Part shown: positions 28,021-36,552 of the stretch, one piece after another
Numbering within the stretch: position 1 is the stretch's first letter
How the letters are laid out: the number at the start of each line of letters is the position of its first letter
Assembly: GCF_003789055.1 (NCBI RefSeq)
Contig: NZ_ML119082.1
Coordinates: 434,001 to 498,000 of the forward strand
Direction: 5' to 3'
Origin: Histidinibacterium lentulum
GTDB taxonomy: Bacteria > Pseudomonadota > Alphaproteobacteria > Rhodobacterales > Rhodobacteraceae
DNA length: 64,000 nt
Made by a program: the position numbers and the translations under genes
The notes under the pieces: model-generated
Told to the model about the DNA's origin: nothing
Seen by the model: only the letters and a program-made list of their open reading frames with translations
The model's database searches: none

Positions 28021-29073
28021 ATGACAGCCGAAAAGACCGACGCGCCCGCCGGCGCACCGCCACAGCAGAAGCGTGATTTCCTCCGCCGCCTGTCCGCGAC
28101 GCCCGAACTGGGTCCCGCGATCCTGCTCGTGGTGATGCTGGTCGTCTTCACGGCGATCAACCCGGCGTTCATGTCGCTGAACAACATCTCGAATGCACTG
28201 ACCTTTACCGTGGAACTGGGTCTGATCGCGCTCGGCATGACCCTGCTGATGACGAGCGGGGAATTCGACCTGTCCGTCGGTTCGGTCTTCGGGTTCACCG
28301 CCGTGGTGATGTGGACGCTGATCAACTCCACGGCGCTGGGAATGCCGTTGTCGTTCCTCATCGCGATGGCCGTGGCCATGGGAATCGGTGCGGTGAACGG
28401 GATATTCGTCACGCGGCTGAAGATCCCGTCGTTCCTCGTGACCCTCGGGATGCTCCTCGTGGTTCGGGGCAGCGCGCTGTGGCTGACGAGCGGCTTTCCT
28501 CAGCGCACATGGGACGCGGGCGATCAGTGGCTGGCCGAGGTGCTGGTGGGCAGCTTCTGCATCGGCGGCGACGGCGATTTCTGCACCGGCGGGCTGCGCA
28601 TCTACATGAGCCTAATCTGGTTCGTCCTCATTGCCCTCGCCTGCCACTACACGCTGACCCGCTCGCGCTTCGGGAACTGGATCCAGGCCACGGGCGGCAA
28701 CCCGGCAGCGGCGAAGAACCGGGGCGTGCCGACGCGCACCGTCAAGATGGTGCTCTTCATGCTGACCTCTGCGCTGGCGGGGTTGGCGGGGATCATCTCG
28801 TCGATCCGGGTGTCGGCGGCGAATCCGAACAGCGGCACGACCTACGAGCTCGAAGTGATCGCCATGGTGGTGATCGGGGGCACCGCCCTGATGGGCGGGC
28901 GCGGCACCATCATCGGCACGGTGCTGGGCGTGCTGATCCTGCGGCTGATGCGGAACGGGATCGTTCTGATCGGCGTGCCGGGTCTGGCCTACAACATCTT
29001 CATCGGGGCCATCATCCTCGGCATGATGGCGCTGCATTCGGCGCTGGAACGCCGCCACAACGAGGGGACCTGA
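28021..29073 (+). CDS. ribose-type (CUT2) ABC transporter permease
   Basis: A 350-residue membrane protein of the RbsC family with about ten spans from residue 38 onward. Family motifs are MTLLMTSGEFDLSVGSVFGF, NGIFVTRLKIPSFLVTLGM and the late TALMGGRGTIIGTVLGVLIL. A periplasmic insert around residues 158-196 has two cysteines (GSFCIGGDGDFCTGG), which could form a disulfide and is longer than in RbsC. It lies 3 bases before the ATPase gene. Confidence 0.92.
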   Translation: MTAEKTDAPAGAPPQQKRDFLRRLSATPELGPAILLVVMLVVFTAINPAFMSLNNISNALTFTVELGLIALGMTLLMTSGEFDLSVGSVFGFTAVVMWTLINSTALGMPLSFLIAMAVAMGIGAVNGIFVTRLKIPSFLVTLGMLLVVRGSALWLTSGFPQRTWDAGDQWLAEVLVGSFCIGGDGDFCTGGLRIYMSLIWFVLIALACHYTLTRSRFGNWIQATGGNPAAAKNRGVPTRTVKMVLFMLTSALAGLAGIISSIRVSAANPNSGTTYELEVIAMVVIGGTALMGGRGTIIGTVLGVLILRLMRNGIVLIGVPGLAYNIFIGAIILGMMALHSALERRHNEGT

Positions 29074-29076
29074 GCC

Positions 29077-29832
29077 ATGACCACCCCCATCGTCGAGATG
29101 CGCAACATCGAGAAGTTCTACGGCCGCATCCACGCCCTTCGCGGCGTGAACCTGAAGGTGAACCCGGGCGAGATCGTGGGTCTTCTGGGCGACAACGGCG
29201 CGGGCAAGTCCACGCTGATCAAGGTCCTCTCGGGCGCGGTGCCCTACACCTCGGGACAGATCTTCATCAAGGGCCGCGAGGTGCAGCTCAACTCCACCAA
29301 CGACGCCATCGCGAACGGGGTGGAGACGATCTATCAGGACAGCGCGCTGGTGCCGCAGCTGTCGATCGCGCGGAACCTGTTCCTGGGGCGCGAGCTCAGG
29401 AAGGGGCCGCGCTGGATGGACCGGATGGATACGGCGGAGATGAACCGGGTGGCCTCGGAACTGTTGCGGCGGGTCGGGATCACGAAGAACATCCCGCCCA
29501 CCACGCCGATCAGCGGCCTCTCGGGCGGCGAGCGGCAGGCGGTGGCGATCGCGCGGGCAATGTATTTCGACAGCGACATCATCATTCTGGACGAGCCCAC
29601 CAACAACCTTGGCGTGGCGGAGACGCAGGGCGTGCTGAACTTCGTGCGGGACGCGCGGGACAAGGGCCATGCCTGCATCTTCATCGCGCACAACATCCAC
29701 CACGTTTTCCAGGTCTGCGACCGGATGGTCGTGATGCGCATGGGCACCGTGGCCGCCGATGACCTGACGCCGAAAACGTCGACGATCCAGGACGTTGAGA
29801 ACGTCATCACGGGCGAGCATCTGGCAGCATGA
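29077..29832 (+). CDS. single-domain ribose-type ABC transporter ATPase
   Basis: A 251-residue ATPase. It has Walker A GDNGAGKST (about 39-47), the signature LSGGE (about 148-152) and Walker B IIILDEPTNN. Classical RbsA/XylG proteins carry two fused ATPase domains; this one has a single domain and would act as a homodimer, as in FrcA-type transporters. Its stop overlaps the ATG of the next gene by 4 bases. Confidence 0.92.
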   Translation: MTTPIVEMRNIEKFYGRIHALRGVNLKVNPGEIVGLLGDNGAGKSTLIKVLSGAVPYTSGQIFIKGREVQLNSTNDAIANGVETIYQDSALVPQLSIARNLFLGRELRKGPRWMDRMDTAEMNRVASELLRRVGITKNIPPTTPISGLSGGERQAVAIARAMYFDSDIIILDEPTNNLGVAETQGVLNFVRDARDKGHACIFIAHNIHHVFQVCDRMVVMRMGTVAADDLTPKTSTIQDVENVITGEHLAA

Positions 29833-30890
29833 TCCGGATCGCGGCGCGGGGAATAGAGGCGGCCTTTGCGGCGGAGCTCGGGCGGCTCGACGGGTTCACT
29901 GTGAGCGACGGCGGCCAGCGGATCGCCCCTCTGCACCGCGCGCCTTGGGTCGGCACCGGGGAGGCAATGCCCGCCGACGCCCCGCCGCTGATGGCGGGGC
30001 TGGGCGGCGATTTCTTCTGCGCGCCCTTCGCGCTGTCGGATGGGGACAGCCCGCTGCATGGCTGGCCGCCCAACGTCGCGTGGCATGTGCTGCTGGCGGA
30101 GGCAGGCGTCCTCAGGGCGGTCTGTTCGAAGACGGTGCGCGGCGCCGTGCTGGTCAAGGAACTGGCACTCGCGGATGATCACCCGTTCGTTTATCAGCGC
30201 CACGTCTTCGTCGGCGGAGCGGGACGGGTCACGGCGGCGAACCACGGGAACGTGTCCGTCCCCCGAGGCGCACTCATCCGGACCTCGCCCAAGTCCCATT
30301 GGGAGACGCCCCGGAACGCACAGGAAACCGATCCGGCGAGGGGACGCTCGGCCATCGGCGTGGGCGTGAGGGCGGAGGATCCGACAGCCTTTCCGACCGC
30401 GGCCGGCGGCTCGGTTGATCTGACGCGCTACCCCTGGTTCGACCGGACGGAGGATTTCGTGATCGGCGTGGAGGCGAAGAACTCGCCTCTGGGCTGGACG
30501 GCGGTGACGCGGCCCGAGGAGGGCGATCTCTATCTCTCGCTGCGCCATCCGCGGCAGGCGCCCATGAGCATGTTCTGGCAATCGAACGGCGGGCGGGACT
30601 ACGCGCCCTGGTCGGGGCGGCATACCGGCTGTCTCGGCGTCGAGGAGGGCGCGGCGGAGCACATGCTGTCGGTTTCGACAGAGGCGGACCTCGCGGGACC
30701 GGGCGCGCTGTCGCTGACGCCGGGCGGCACCGTGGAGATGCGGCATGGCACGGGCGCGATCGCCTGGCCCTCGGGCGCGGCGGTGGCGGAGGTGGTTCTG
30801 GAGGGCGACAGGCTTACGGTGCGGGGGGAGGACGGCGCGGTCAGGGATCTGCCGTTCCGCCAGGGATTCCTTGGGCTGGAGGGACCATGA
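29829..30890 (+). CDS. aldose-1-epimerase-like protein (galactose-mutarotase fold)
   Basis: A 353-residue soluble protein. The segment GGDFFCAPFAL...SPLHGWPPN resembles the PFG...HG blocks of aldose-1-epimerase-like proteins, and the later beta-rich sequence with HPRQAPMSMFWQSNGG fits the mutarotase supersandwich. No signal peptide is present. Translation is coupled on both sides (ATGA at 29829 and 30887). It may interconvert anomers of the imported sugar or act on a related acyclic acid. Identification rests on motif resemblance, so the fold is more certain than the activity. Confidence 0.65.
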   Translation: MIRIAARGIEAAFAAELGRLDGFTVSDGGQRIAPLHRAPWVGTGEAMPADAPPLMAGLGGDFFCAPFALSDGDSPLHGWPPNVAWHVLLAEAGVLRAVCSKTVRGAVLVKELALADDHPFVYQRHVFVGGAGRVTAANHGNVSVPRGALIRTSPKSHWETPRNAQETDPARGRSAIGVGVRAEDPTAFPTAAGGSVDLTRYPWFDRTEDFVIGVEAKNSPLGWTAVTRPEEGDLYLSLRHPRQAPMSMFWQSNGGRDYAPWSGRHTGCLGVEEGAAEHMLSVSTEADLAGPGALSLTPGGTVEMRHGTGAIAWPSGAAVAEVVLEGDRLTVRGEDGAVRDLPFRQGFLGLEGP

Positions 30891-31909
30891 CGAAACCTGT
30901 GGTCATCGCGGCGCCGGAGCCGCGGACGCTCGACCTGATCTTCCGCCCCGATCGGCTGGAGGAGCTGCGCGCGGGCTATGACGTGCACGAGGTGGAGGCC
31001 CACGCGCTGGAGAGCCTGCCCGACGAGGTGCTGCGCCGGGCGCGCTATGTCATCGGTCAGCCGCCCATCGGGGAGGACCTGCTGGCGCGGATGGAGAGCC
31101 TCGCTTGCGTCTTCAATGTCGAGGGCAATCTCTTTCTCAACATGCCCTACCCGCGGCTGTTCGAGCGCGGCATCCATGTGGTGACCACGATGGAGGTCTT
31201 CGCCCGTCCGGTGGCGGAGATCGGGCTGGGGCTGGCTCTGGACCTGATGCGCGAGATCACGGAGGCGGATGTCGCATTCAGCGAGGGGCGGGAGAGCTGG
31301 GGGCTCGAAAGCAACGGGCGGGCGCGGCTTCTGACCGGTGCCGATGTGGGGCTGATCGGCTTCGGCGGGATCGGGCGGTCGCTGCTGCCGCTTCTCATGC
31401 CGTTCCGGCCGAGGCTGCGGATCTACGATCCCTGGCTGCCGCCTTCGGTGATCGCGGAGGCCGGGGCCGAGGCGGTGGAGCTGGACACGCTGCTGCAGGA
31501 GAGCGAAGTCGTCTTCGTGCTCGCCTCGGTGACGGACGAGAACGAGGGGTTCCTCGGTCCGGATGCCTTTGCGCGGATGCGGCCGGGGGCGGCCTTCGTG
31601 CTCTTGAGCCGGGCGGGCGTGGTGGATTTCGACGCGCTGGTGGAGGCGGTGCAGCGCGGGCATATCGTGGCTGCGAGCGATGTCTTTCCCGAGGAGCCGA
31701 TGCCGGAGGACCATCCGGTCCGGACGCTGCGGGGGTTCCTCAGGTCGGCGCACAGGGCGGGGGCGCTCGACGTGGCGTTCAAGGCGATGGGCGATATGGT
31801 GCTGGAGGACATGGCGCTGCTGGACCGCGGCCTGCCGCCGGTGCGCTGCAAGAGGGCGGAGCGGGAGACGGTCGCAAGGATGCGCTCGAAGCCGGTGGAG
31901 AAGAGCTAA
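30887..31909 (+). CDS. D-2-hydroxyacid dehydrogenase family protein
   Basis: A 340-residue NAD(P)-dependent dehydrogenase of the D-isomer-specific 2-hydroxyacid family. The Rossmann motif is GLIGFGGIGRSL (155-166). Catalytic Arg242 (LLSRAGVVD), a Glu in DVFPEEP (266-271) and His289 (SAHRAG) are recognisable. It presumably oxidises a 2-hydroxy acid to a 2-oxo acid or the reverse within the pathway of this operon. It is the last gene; a TAACCT-C-AGGTTA dyad overlaps its stop codon (31907-31919). Confidence 0.88.
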   Translation: MTKPVVIAAPEPRTLDLIFRPDRLEELRAGYDVHEVEAHALESLPDEVLRRARYVIGQPPIGEDLLARMESLACVFNVEGNLFLNMPYPRLFERGIHVVTTMEVFARPVAEIGLGLALDLMREITEADVAFSEGRESWGLESNGRARLLTGADVGLIGFGGIGRSLLPLLMPFRPRLRIYDPWLPPSVIAEAGAEAVELDTLLQESEVVFVLASVTDENEGFLGPDAFARMRPGAAFVLLSRAGVVDFDALVEAVQRGHIVAASDVFPEEPMPEDHPVRTLRGFLRSAHRAGALDVAFKAMGDMVLEDMALLDRGLPPVRCKRAERETVARMRSKPVEKS

Positions 31910-31959
31910 CCTCAGGTTACGGCCGGGCCCCGGGGTTCAAGGTGGGGGGCGAGGTCGCC

Positions 31960-32850
31960 TCAGTCCGTTGCCAATTCGAGGGCGAGTACACCCAAAGCGT
32001 CGAGGCTTGCGCGCATGGCGGTAAGGAAATCGCCTTCGGCGGGCCGGTTCGCGAGGGGCGGAAAGACCGCCTGGGCCAGTCCCAGGTCGGCGGCGCGGAC
32101 CATCGCCTCCTCGGGAGGCGCGGCCTCCCAGATCAGGACTTCGGCGCCGGTCCCGGACATGAGGTCGGAGAGCGCCTGCCATTGCGCGTCCTCGGGCATC
32201 GCGCCCGCATCCCAGTCCAGCGAGACGATCTCTAGCCCGTAGGCGCGGGCGAAATACTGGTAGCGGGGATGGGTGGCGACGAGTGTGACGCCGGAGAGGG
32301 CGGTGCCGATGTCCTCCGCTTCGGCATCAAGAGCCATGAGATCCGCTTCGAGATCGGCGAGACGGGCATGGAGCCCGACCGCAACAGCAGGGATCCGGCG
32401 CTCCATGGCCGTGGCGAGGCTGCGCGCCTGGGTCGCGGCCTGCTCGAAATCGAGCCAGGTGAAGCTTGCGGTGCCGGTGTGGGAATGTTCACCGTCCGCG
32501 CCGTGGCTGTGGGTGATGCTCTCGGTCTCGATGAGGGTCTCCGCGAAGAGCTCCGACGTGTCCACCAGACGCGCCCGGGGCAGGGACGCACGGGCGACCC
32601 AGTCCGCGAACCCCGCGCCGTTGAGGGCGATGAGATCGGCGGACTGGATTTCGGAGATGTCGGCGATCGTCGGCCGCCAGAAGGCCGGATCGCGGTCGGC
32701 GGGGACCGGGAAGAGGACCGACACTTGCTCTGTCCCGGCCAGACGCTCGGCGAAATAGGCGAGCGGATAGTTGACCGTCGCGACCACGGCGGGCCTGTCC
32801 TGCGCAGCCGCCGGACTGGCCAGAATGGCAGCGAGGGCGAGGGATCTCAT
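31960..32850 (-). CDS. ZnuA-like metal-binding periplasmic protein
   Basis: A 296-residue member of the zinc/manganese solute-binding family (cluster A-I). It has a signal peptide (MRSLALAAILASPAAAQ), the VVATVNYPLAYFAERLAG start and a His-rich loop THSHGADGEHSHTG near residues 112-126, as seen in zinc importers. THPRYQYFARAYGLEIVSLDW carries a further likely ligand. No ZnuB or ZnuC gene is adjacent; the partner ABC genes upstream are of FtsX/LolD type instead, which is unusual. It overlaps the preceding small gene by 4 bases and ends the operon. Confidence 0.85.
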   Translation of the reverse strand: MRSLALAAILASPAAAQDRPAVVATVNYPLAYFAERLAGTEQVSVLFPVPADRDPAFWRPTIADISEIQSADLIALNGAGFADWVARASLPRARLVDTSELFAETLIETESITHSHGADGEHSHTGTASFTWLDFEQAATQARSLATAMERRIPAVAVGLHARLADLEADLMALDAEAEDIGTALSGVTLVATHPRYQYFARAYGLEIVSLDWDAGAMPEDAQWQALSDLMSGTGAEVLIWEAAPPEEAMVRAADLGLAQAVFPPLANRPAEGDFLTAMRASLDALGVLALELATD

Positions 32851-33221
32851 CCCGAGGCGTCCAGTCCCGCGGCGATGTCGGCGGGGGTCAGGAGCCAGTA
32901 ATCCCGGTGGCCGCTGCCGGCGTCGACCTCGATCCGAAGTCCGCTTTCCCTGGCGGCCCCGGTGAGGGGAAATCGCAGGGCGCCGTCCTCGGAGAGCGCC
33001 ATGGTGGCGACGAGGATGTCCGCGTCGTCGTAGATGCGCACGGTGCCCTCTGTCGGGACCCTGCCGGAGGAAAAGCGCGCCTCGACCACCACCTCGCCGT
33101 TCTCGACGAATGCAAAGACGTTGAGGCCATGGGCATGCGCGCCCGAAGCGGCGAAGCCGAGCGCGAGGGCGATCAGCAGGGCGCGGAAGCCGCGGGCAAG
33201 ATGCTCGAAGGTCTGCGTCAT
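32847..33221 (-). CDS. small secreted NikL-like protein
   Basis: A 124-residue exported protein with a signal peptide ending in ASGAHA, so the mature form would begin HGLNVFAFVENGEVVVEARF. The beta-sandwich pattern, including TVRIYDDADILVATMALSEDGALRF, resembles NikL/CbiL-type accessory components of nickel and cobalt transport. It ends with DYWLLTPADIAAGLDASG and has no clear C-terminal anchor. The N-terminal His could bind metal. An in-frame ATG at 33233 is also possible; I use 33221 because GAGGA lies at better spacing. It overlaps the ZnuA-like gene by 4 bases. Confidence 0.65.
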   Translation of the reverse strand: MTQTFEHLARGFRALLIALALGFAASGAHAHGLNVFAFVENGEVVVEARFSSGRVPTEGTVRIYDDADILVATMALSEDGALRFPLTGAARESGLRIEVDAGSGHRDYWLLTPADIAAGLDASG

Positions 33222-33223
33222 GA

Positions 33224-34003
33224 TCAGCCCCATTCCTCGAAACGAACCCAGATCACGGCGCCGAGTTCATGGTCCTTTTCCTCGCCTTCGAACATCATCG
33301 GCTCTTCGGCGGTCGTGAGAGCGGCAAAGCCCCACCATCCGGCGGCAGGGGTGGCATAGGTGAAGATGCCCTCCTCGTCGGCCTTGATCGTCTGGGTGAC
33401 CATCAGTTCGGAGGGGACGGTGGCGGTGCCCTCCTCGTTGTAGAACTCCACCTCGACCTCGGCGAAGGGCGAGGGTGCGCCGTCGAAGAGCACCGTGCCC
33501 TGGAAAACGTTACCGGCCCAGAGGCCGAAGGGCTTCGAGATCGGGACGATCTCGGTCTTGAGGCCCAGTTCGATGTCCCAGCCCTCGTCCTCGCCGAACG
33601 CGCTGACATAGGTCTTGGTGTAATGGGTGATGAAGGCATCGTCGGCGGGTTCCCAGTAGGGCTGGGGCGTCATGGCGAAGACGTAGGTCCCGGGGCGGGC
33701 GATCGGGTAGTCGAGCGTATAGCCGGGCTGGCCCATGACAGTTGCTTCCACCAGATCGCCGGTGAGGTCCGTCGTCTCGCCCTCGTGGGTCACGCTGAAG
33801 GCCTCGGGCATCTCCAGCACCATGCCGTCGAGTTCAAACGGATGGGAGAAGGACAGCGTGAGCCCGACGGAGCGGCCGTCTTTCTGGCCAAGCATCGGAG
33901 TCGTCGGGATGATCATGCCGTAATGGGCGCCCGCGGCGCCGGTCGAGAGGGCGAGCGCCAGGGTTGCGGCGGCAAGGCGGGACGGTCTGGGGTGCTGGCT
34001 CAT
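33224..34003 (-). CDS. DUF4198 (NikK-like) secreted protein
   Basis: A 259-residue exported protein of the DUF4198 family, members of which accompany nickel/cobalt transporters. The signal peptide ends at STGAAGA, so the mature protein starts HYGMIIPTTPML, again with an N-terminal His. The rest is beta-rich with GLTLSFSHPFELDGM and GLWAGNVFQGTVLFDGAP-type repeats of a carboxypeptidase-regulatory-like domain. The start at 34003 begins the signal peptide; longer frames run into the FtsX gene. It lies between the permease gene and the NikL-like gene on the same strand. Confidence 0.75.
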   Translation of the reverse strand: MSQHPRPSRLAAATLALALSTGAAGAHYGMIIPTTPMLGQKDGRSVGLTLSFSHPFELDGMVLEMPEAFSVTHEGETTDLTGDLVEATVMGQPGYTLDYPIARPGTYVFAMTPQPYWEPADDAFITHYTKTYVSAFGEDEGWDIELGLKTEIVPISKPFGLWAGNVFQGTVLFDGAPSPFAEVEVEFYNEEGTATVPSELMVTQTIKADEEGIFTYATPAAGWWGFAALTTAEEPMMFEGEEKDHELGAVIWVRFEEWG

Positions 34004-34037
34004 ACAGAAAGCTCCGGTTTGGATCGCATTCAGGTTT

Positions 34038-35198
34038 TCAGAGGGCCAGAAGCCAGGCGACGACCGACTCTCTGGAGGACCAGACCACATAGACGCAGAC
34101 CGCGGCAAGGGCCGCGGCGAGACCCAGGATCAGGCCGAGTTCCGCGAGCGCAAGACGCAGGATCACGTAACGGCCCGCACCGAGGCGGAAGGCGGTGGCC
34201 ATTTCGGGTGCCCGCAGACGCCACGACAGGAACAGGGCCAGCCCGATCGCCGCTGCTGCCGCCGCACCCACTGCGATGGCCACGGCATCGAGCAGCGCCG
34301 CGATGCGGAAGATCCGGTCCACGAGATCGTCGATCACCTCGGACGGCACGACGGCCTGCACCGGGTTTTCCTGTGACAGGTAGCGGCCGCGCAGGATGGT
34401 GCCGGATCTGTCGTCCCAGGGGGCCACGAGCACGGCAGAGACGGGAAAGCCGTCCGGATCGCCGTGGAAGTGGAAGCTGTCAAGCGTTTCGGGGGTGATG
34501 CGCGTGTATTCGATCAGCGCCGCGCTGGCGGTGACGTTACCGGCCTCGACCTCGGCAGCGTTGATGACATCCGCGTGCCCGTGGCCGATGCCCGCGATCA
34601 CCCAGGTCGTCTTTATGTCCGTGAAGACGGCCTCGTCGTCGGGCGTCCCGGTGGGGGCGAAGACGCCGGCAACCTGCATCTCGAGGGGATAGACGCCGTC
34701 GAGGTCGAAGAGGTTCTCGGGCGAGGACACCAGGGTATCCCCGGGACCCAGGCCCAGTCTCCCGGCCACGGAGGCCCCGAGCACGGTCTCTCCGAGCACG
34801 GCGAAGGGCCGGCCCTCGGCCAGTTCCAGGCCGCGGAATTCGATGTAGTCGAGCGTCGTGCCGACGATGCGCGCACCGCTTGCGGAGAAGGCGGTGTAGA
34901 GCGGGATCGGCAGGCCGAGGTCCGAGTCCCAGACCGCCTCGCTGGCGGCCATGGTCAGGGGAGCTGTGGCCTCCTCGGAGAAGTACAGCGCGCTCATCAC
35001 CAGATCGAGCCGGCTGCCGCGGCTGCCGAGAACCAGCGGCGTGGCCTCGGCGCGGCTCGTCAGGGCCTCCTCGCTGCCGCGGAGCAGCGTCTGGCTGATG
35101 AAAGGGACCGACAGGATCACGGCGGCCACGATGACCAGGATGACGCTGCGCCAGAGGTGGTAGCGCAGGTAGGCGGTGGCCAGGAAGAGCGCGTTCAT
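34038..35198 (-). CDS. FtsX/MacB-type ABC transporter permease with His-rich periplasmic loop
   Basis: A 386-residue permease with one N-terminal span (about 16-38), a large periplasmic domain (about 40-290) and three C-terminal spans (about 298-322, 338-362, 364-384), the layout of LolC/MacB/FtsX proteins. Such transporters do not import solutes through a channel but move or remodel periplasmic substrates. The periplasmic domain contains GIGHGHADV and FHFHGDPDG, His clusters suited to metal binding. It partners the ATPase whose stop overlaps its start. Confidence 0.8.
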   Translation of the reverse strand: MNALFLATAYLRYHLWRSVILVIVAAVILSVPFISQTLLRGSEEALTSRAEATPLVLGSRGSRLDLVMSALYFSEEATAPLTMAASEAVWDSDLGLPIPLYTAFSASGARIVGTTLDYIEFRGLELAEGRPFAVLGETVLGASVAGRLGLGPGDTLVSSPENLFDLDGVYPLEMQVAGVFAPTGTPDDEAVFTDIKTTWVIAGIGHGHADVINAAEVEAGNVTASAALIEYTRITPETLDSFHFHGDPDGFPVSAVLVAPWDDRSGTILRGRYLSQENPVQAVVPSEVIDDLVDRIFRIAALLDAVAIAVGAAAAAAIGLALFLSWRLRAPEMATAFRLGAGRYVILRLALAELGLILGLAAALAAVCVYVVWSSRESVVAWLLAL

Positions 35199-35863
35199 GC
35201 CCCTGCCCCCCGCCCGGCACGGAACTGCGCGAAGTCGATGACGCGGTCGAAGCGGGCGAGAAGGTCGTGATCATGGGTCACGGCGAGGACGGTCGCCCCC
35301 TCCTCCGCCGCGCGGTCGAAGAGCAGGTCGAGGATCAGCGTCTTGGTGGCCGGATCGAGGTTGCCAGTCGCCTCGTCGGCAAGGATCAGGCCGGGGCGGG
35401 TGACGAGAGCGCGGCAGATCGCGACGCGTTGCTGCTCGCCCTGGCTGAGCGCGCCCGGGCGGCGGTCGAGCTTGCCGCCGATCCCGCAGCGGTCGGCGAG
35501 AGCCTGCGCGCGGTCCCGGGCGGCCTGGTCGAGGGAGAGGCCCGATCCCACCCGGAACGGGTAGAGGATGTTCTCGCGCGCGGTGAGGTAGTCGAGAAGC
35601 GCGAAGGTCTGGAAGACGAAGCCGATGCGCCGCGCGCGGAAGGTCCGCCGGGCGCGGTCGGACAGCGAAGAGATCTCCGTTTCGCCGATGCGGATGCGGC
35701 CGGCCTCGGGCAGGAACAACCCCGCGACGAGGTTCAGGAGCGTCGTCTTGCCCGAACCGCTGGGCCCGACGATGGCCGCCCGCTCTCCCTCTTCGACGGA
35801 GAGCGAGGGAACCTCGAGACGGAACTCGGGATAGCTGAAGCGCAGGGCGTCGATGGAGAGCAT
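35195..35863 (-). CDS. LolD/MacB-type ABC transporter ATPase
   Basis: A 222-residue ATPase. It has Walker A GPSGSGKTT (about 34-42), signature LSQGEQQRV (about 139-147) and Walker B LILADEATGNLD. This short form without extra domains matches LolD and the FtsE-like partners of FtsX-type permeases. Its stop overlaps the permease start by 4 bases, and it lies 1 base after the upstream small protein gene. Confidence 0.9.
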   Translation of the reverse strand: MLSIDALRFSYPEFRLEVPSLSVEEGERAAIVGPSGSGKTTLLNLVAGLFLPEAGRIRIGETEISSLSDRARRTFRARRIGFVFQTFALLDYLTARENILYPFRVGSGLSLDQAARDRAQALADRCGIGGKLDRRPGALSQGEQQRVAICRALVTRPGLILADEATGNLDPATKTLILDLLFDRAAEEGATVLAVTHDHDLLARFDRVIDFAQFRAGRGAGA

Positions 35864-35864
35864 G

Positions 35865-36482
35865 TCAGTTGACGATCTCCGCGCCGGTTTCCGCCCCGCC
35901 CGTCCATGGTCCGTCCACCCGGTCGGTCAGCGTGCCCGAACCTGTGCGGTCCACATCCGTCAGGGCAAAGCCCGTCAGGCGCCATGCCCCCCCGACCGGC
36001 TGCAGCGTCAGGTCGGCGGCATAGGCGTTGCCGCGGACATGGAGGTGCTCGGCATGCCCCACGGTCCCGAGGACCCGCCAGCGGGCGGCTATCTCGACCG
36101 TGTCCCGGTCGGGACGGGAGGAGAGGGAGATCAATTCCATCTCGTGGATCTGCTGGTCGGGCTCCAGCCCGTGCTCGGCAAGCGCACCGATCCGTTCCAG
36201 ATAGAGGATCTCCAGCGCATCCGAGGCGGCGACCTCGGCGAGGTGGTCATAGATTTCGGCCTCGCCGGTCTCTGCGAAGGCCTCGTAGACCACGCGCAGC
36301 ACCTCGGGCACGACGCGGAAGCCCTCTGCGGAAACCTCGGCAGCGGTCGCGGGAGCCTCGAGCCCGGGCGCTGCATGTGCGGTGGCGGCGCCGCCCCCCG
36401 GCGACAGCAGAAGCGCCAAGGCAGCCCCCGCCGTGGCGAGCGCGGCGGCCGTCAGGGCGATGGGGCGTGCTCTCGGCGTCAT
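35865..36482 (-). CDS. secreted or anchored protein of unknown function, first gene of the metal-related operon
   Basis: I do not recognise this 205-residue protein. A hydrophobic N-terminal segment (PIALTAAALATAGAALALLLS) could be a signal peptide or anchor. The mature part contains EVLRVVYEAFAETGEAEIYDHLAEVAASDALEILYLERIGAL-like helices and a beta half with GHAEHLHVRGNAYAADLTLQPVGG, which reads like an NTF2-type or similar domain. It precedes the FtsX-type ABC genes without a gap, so it is probably their periplasmic accessory. The start at 36482 begins the hydrophobic segment. Confidence 0.6.
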   Translation of the reverse strand: MTPRARPIALTAAALATAGAALALLLSPGGGAATAHAAPGLEAPATAAEVSAEGFRVVPEVLRVVYEAFAETGEAEIYDHLAEVAASDALEILYLERIGALAEHGLEPDQQIHEMELISLSSRPDRDTVEIAARWRVLGTVGHAEHLHVRGNAYAADLTLQPVGGAWRLTGFALTDVDRTGSGTLTDRVDGPWTGGAETGAEIVN

Positions 36483-36552
36483 CCTGGGCTCCACGGCGGA
36501 GAACCTAGGGCGCGGCGTGCCCTCCGGCCATGACGCCGTCAAGGGCCGAGGG

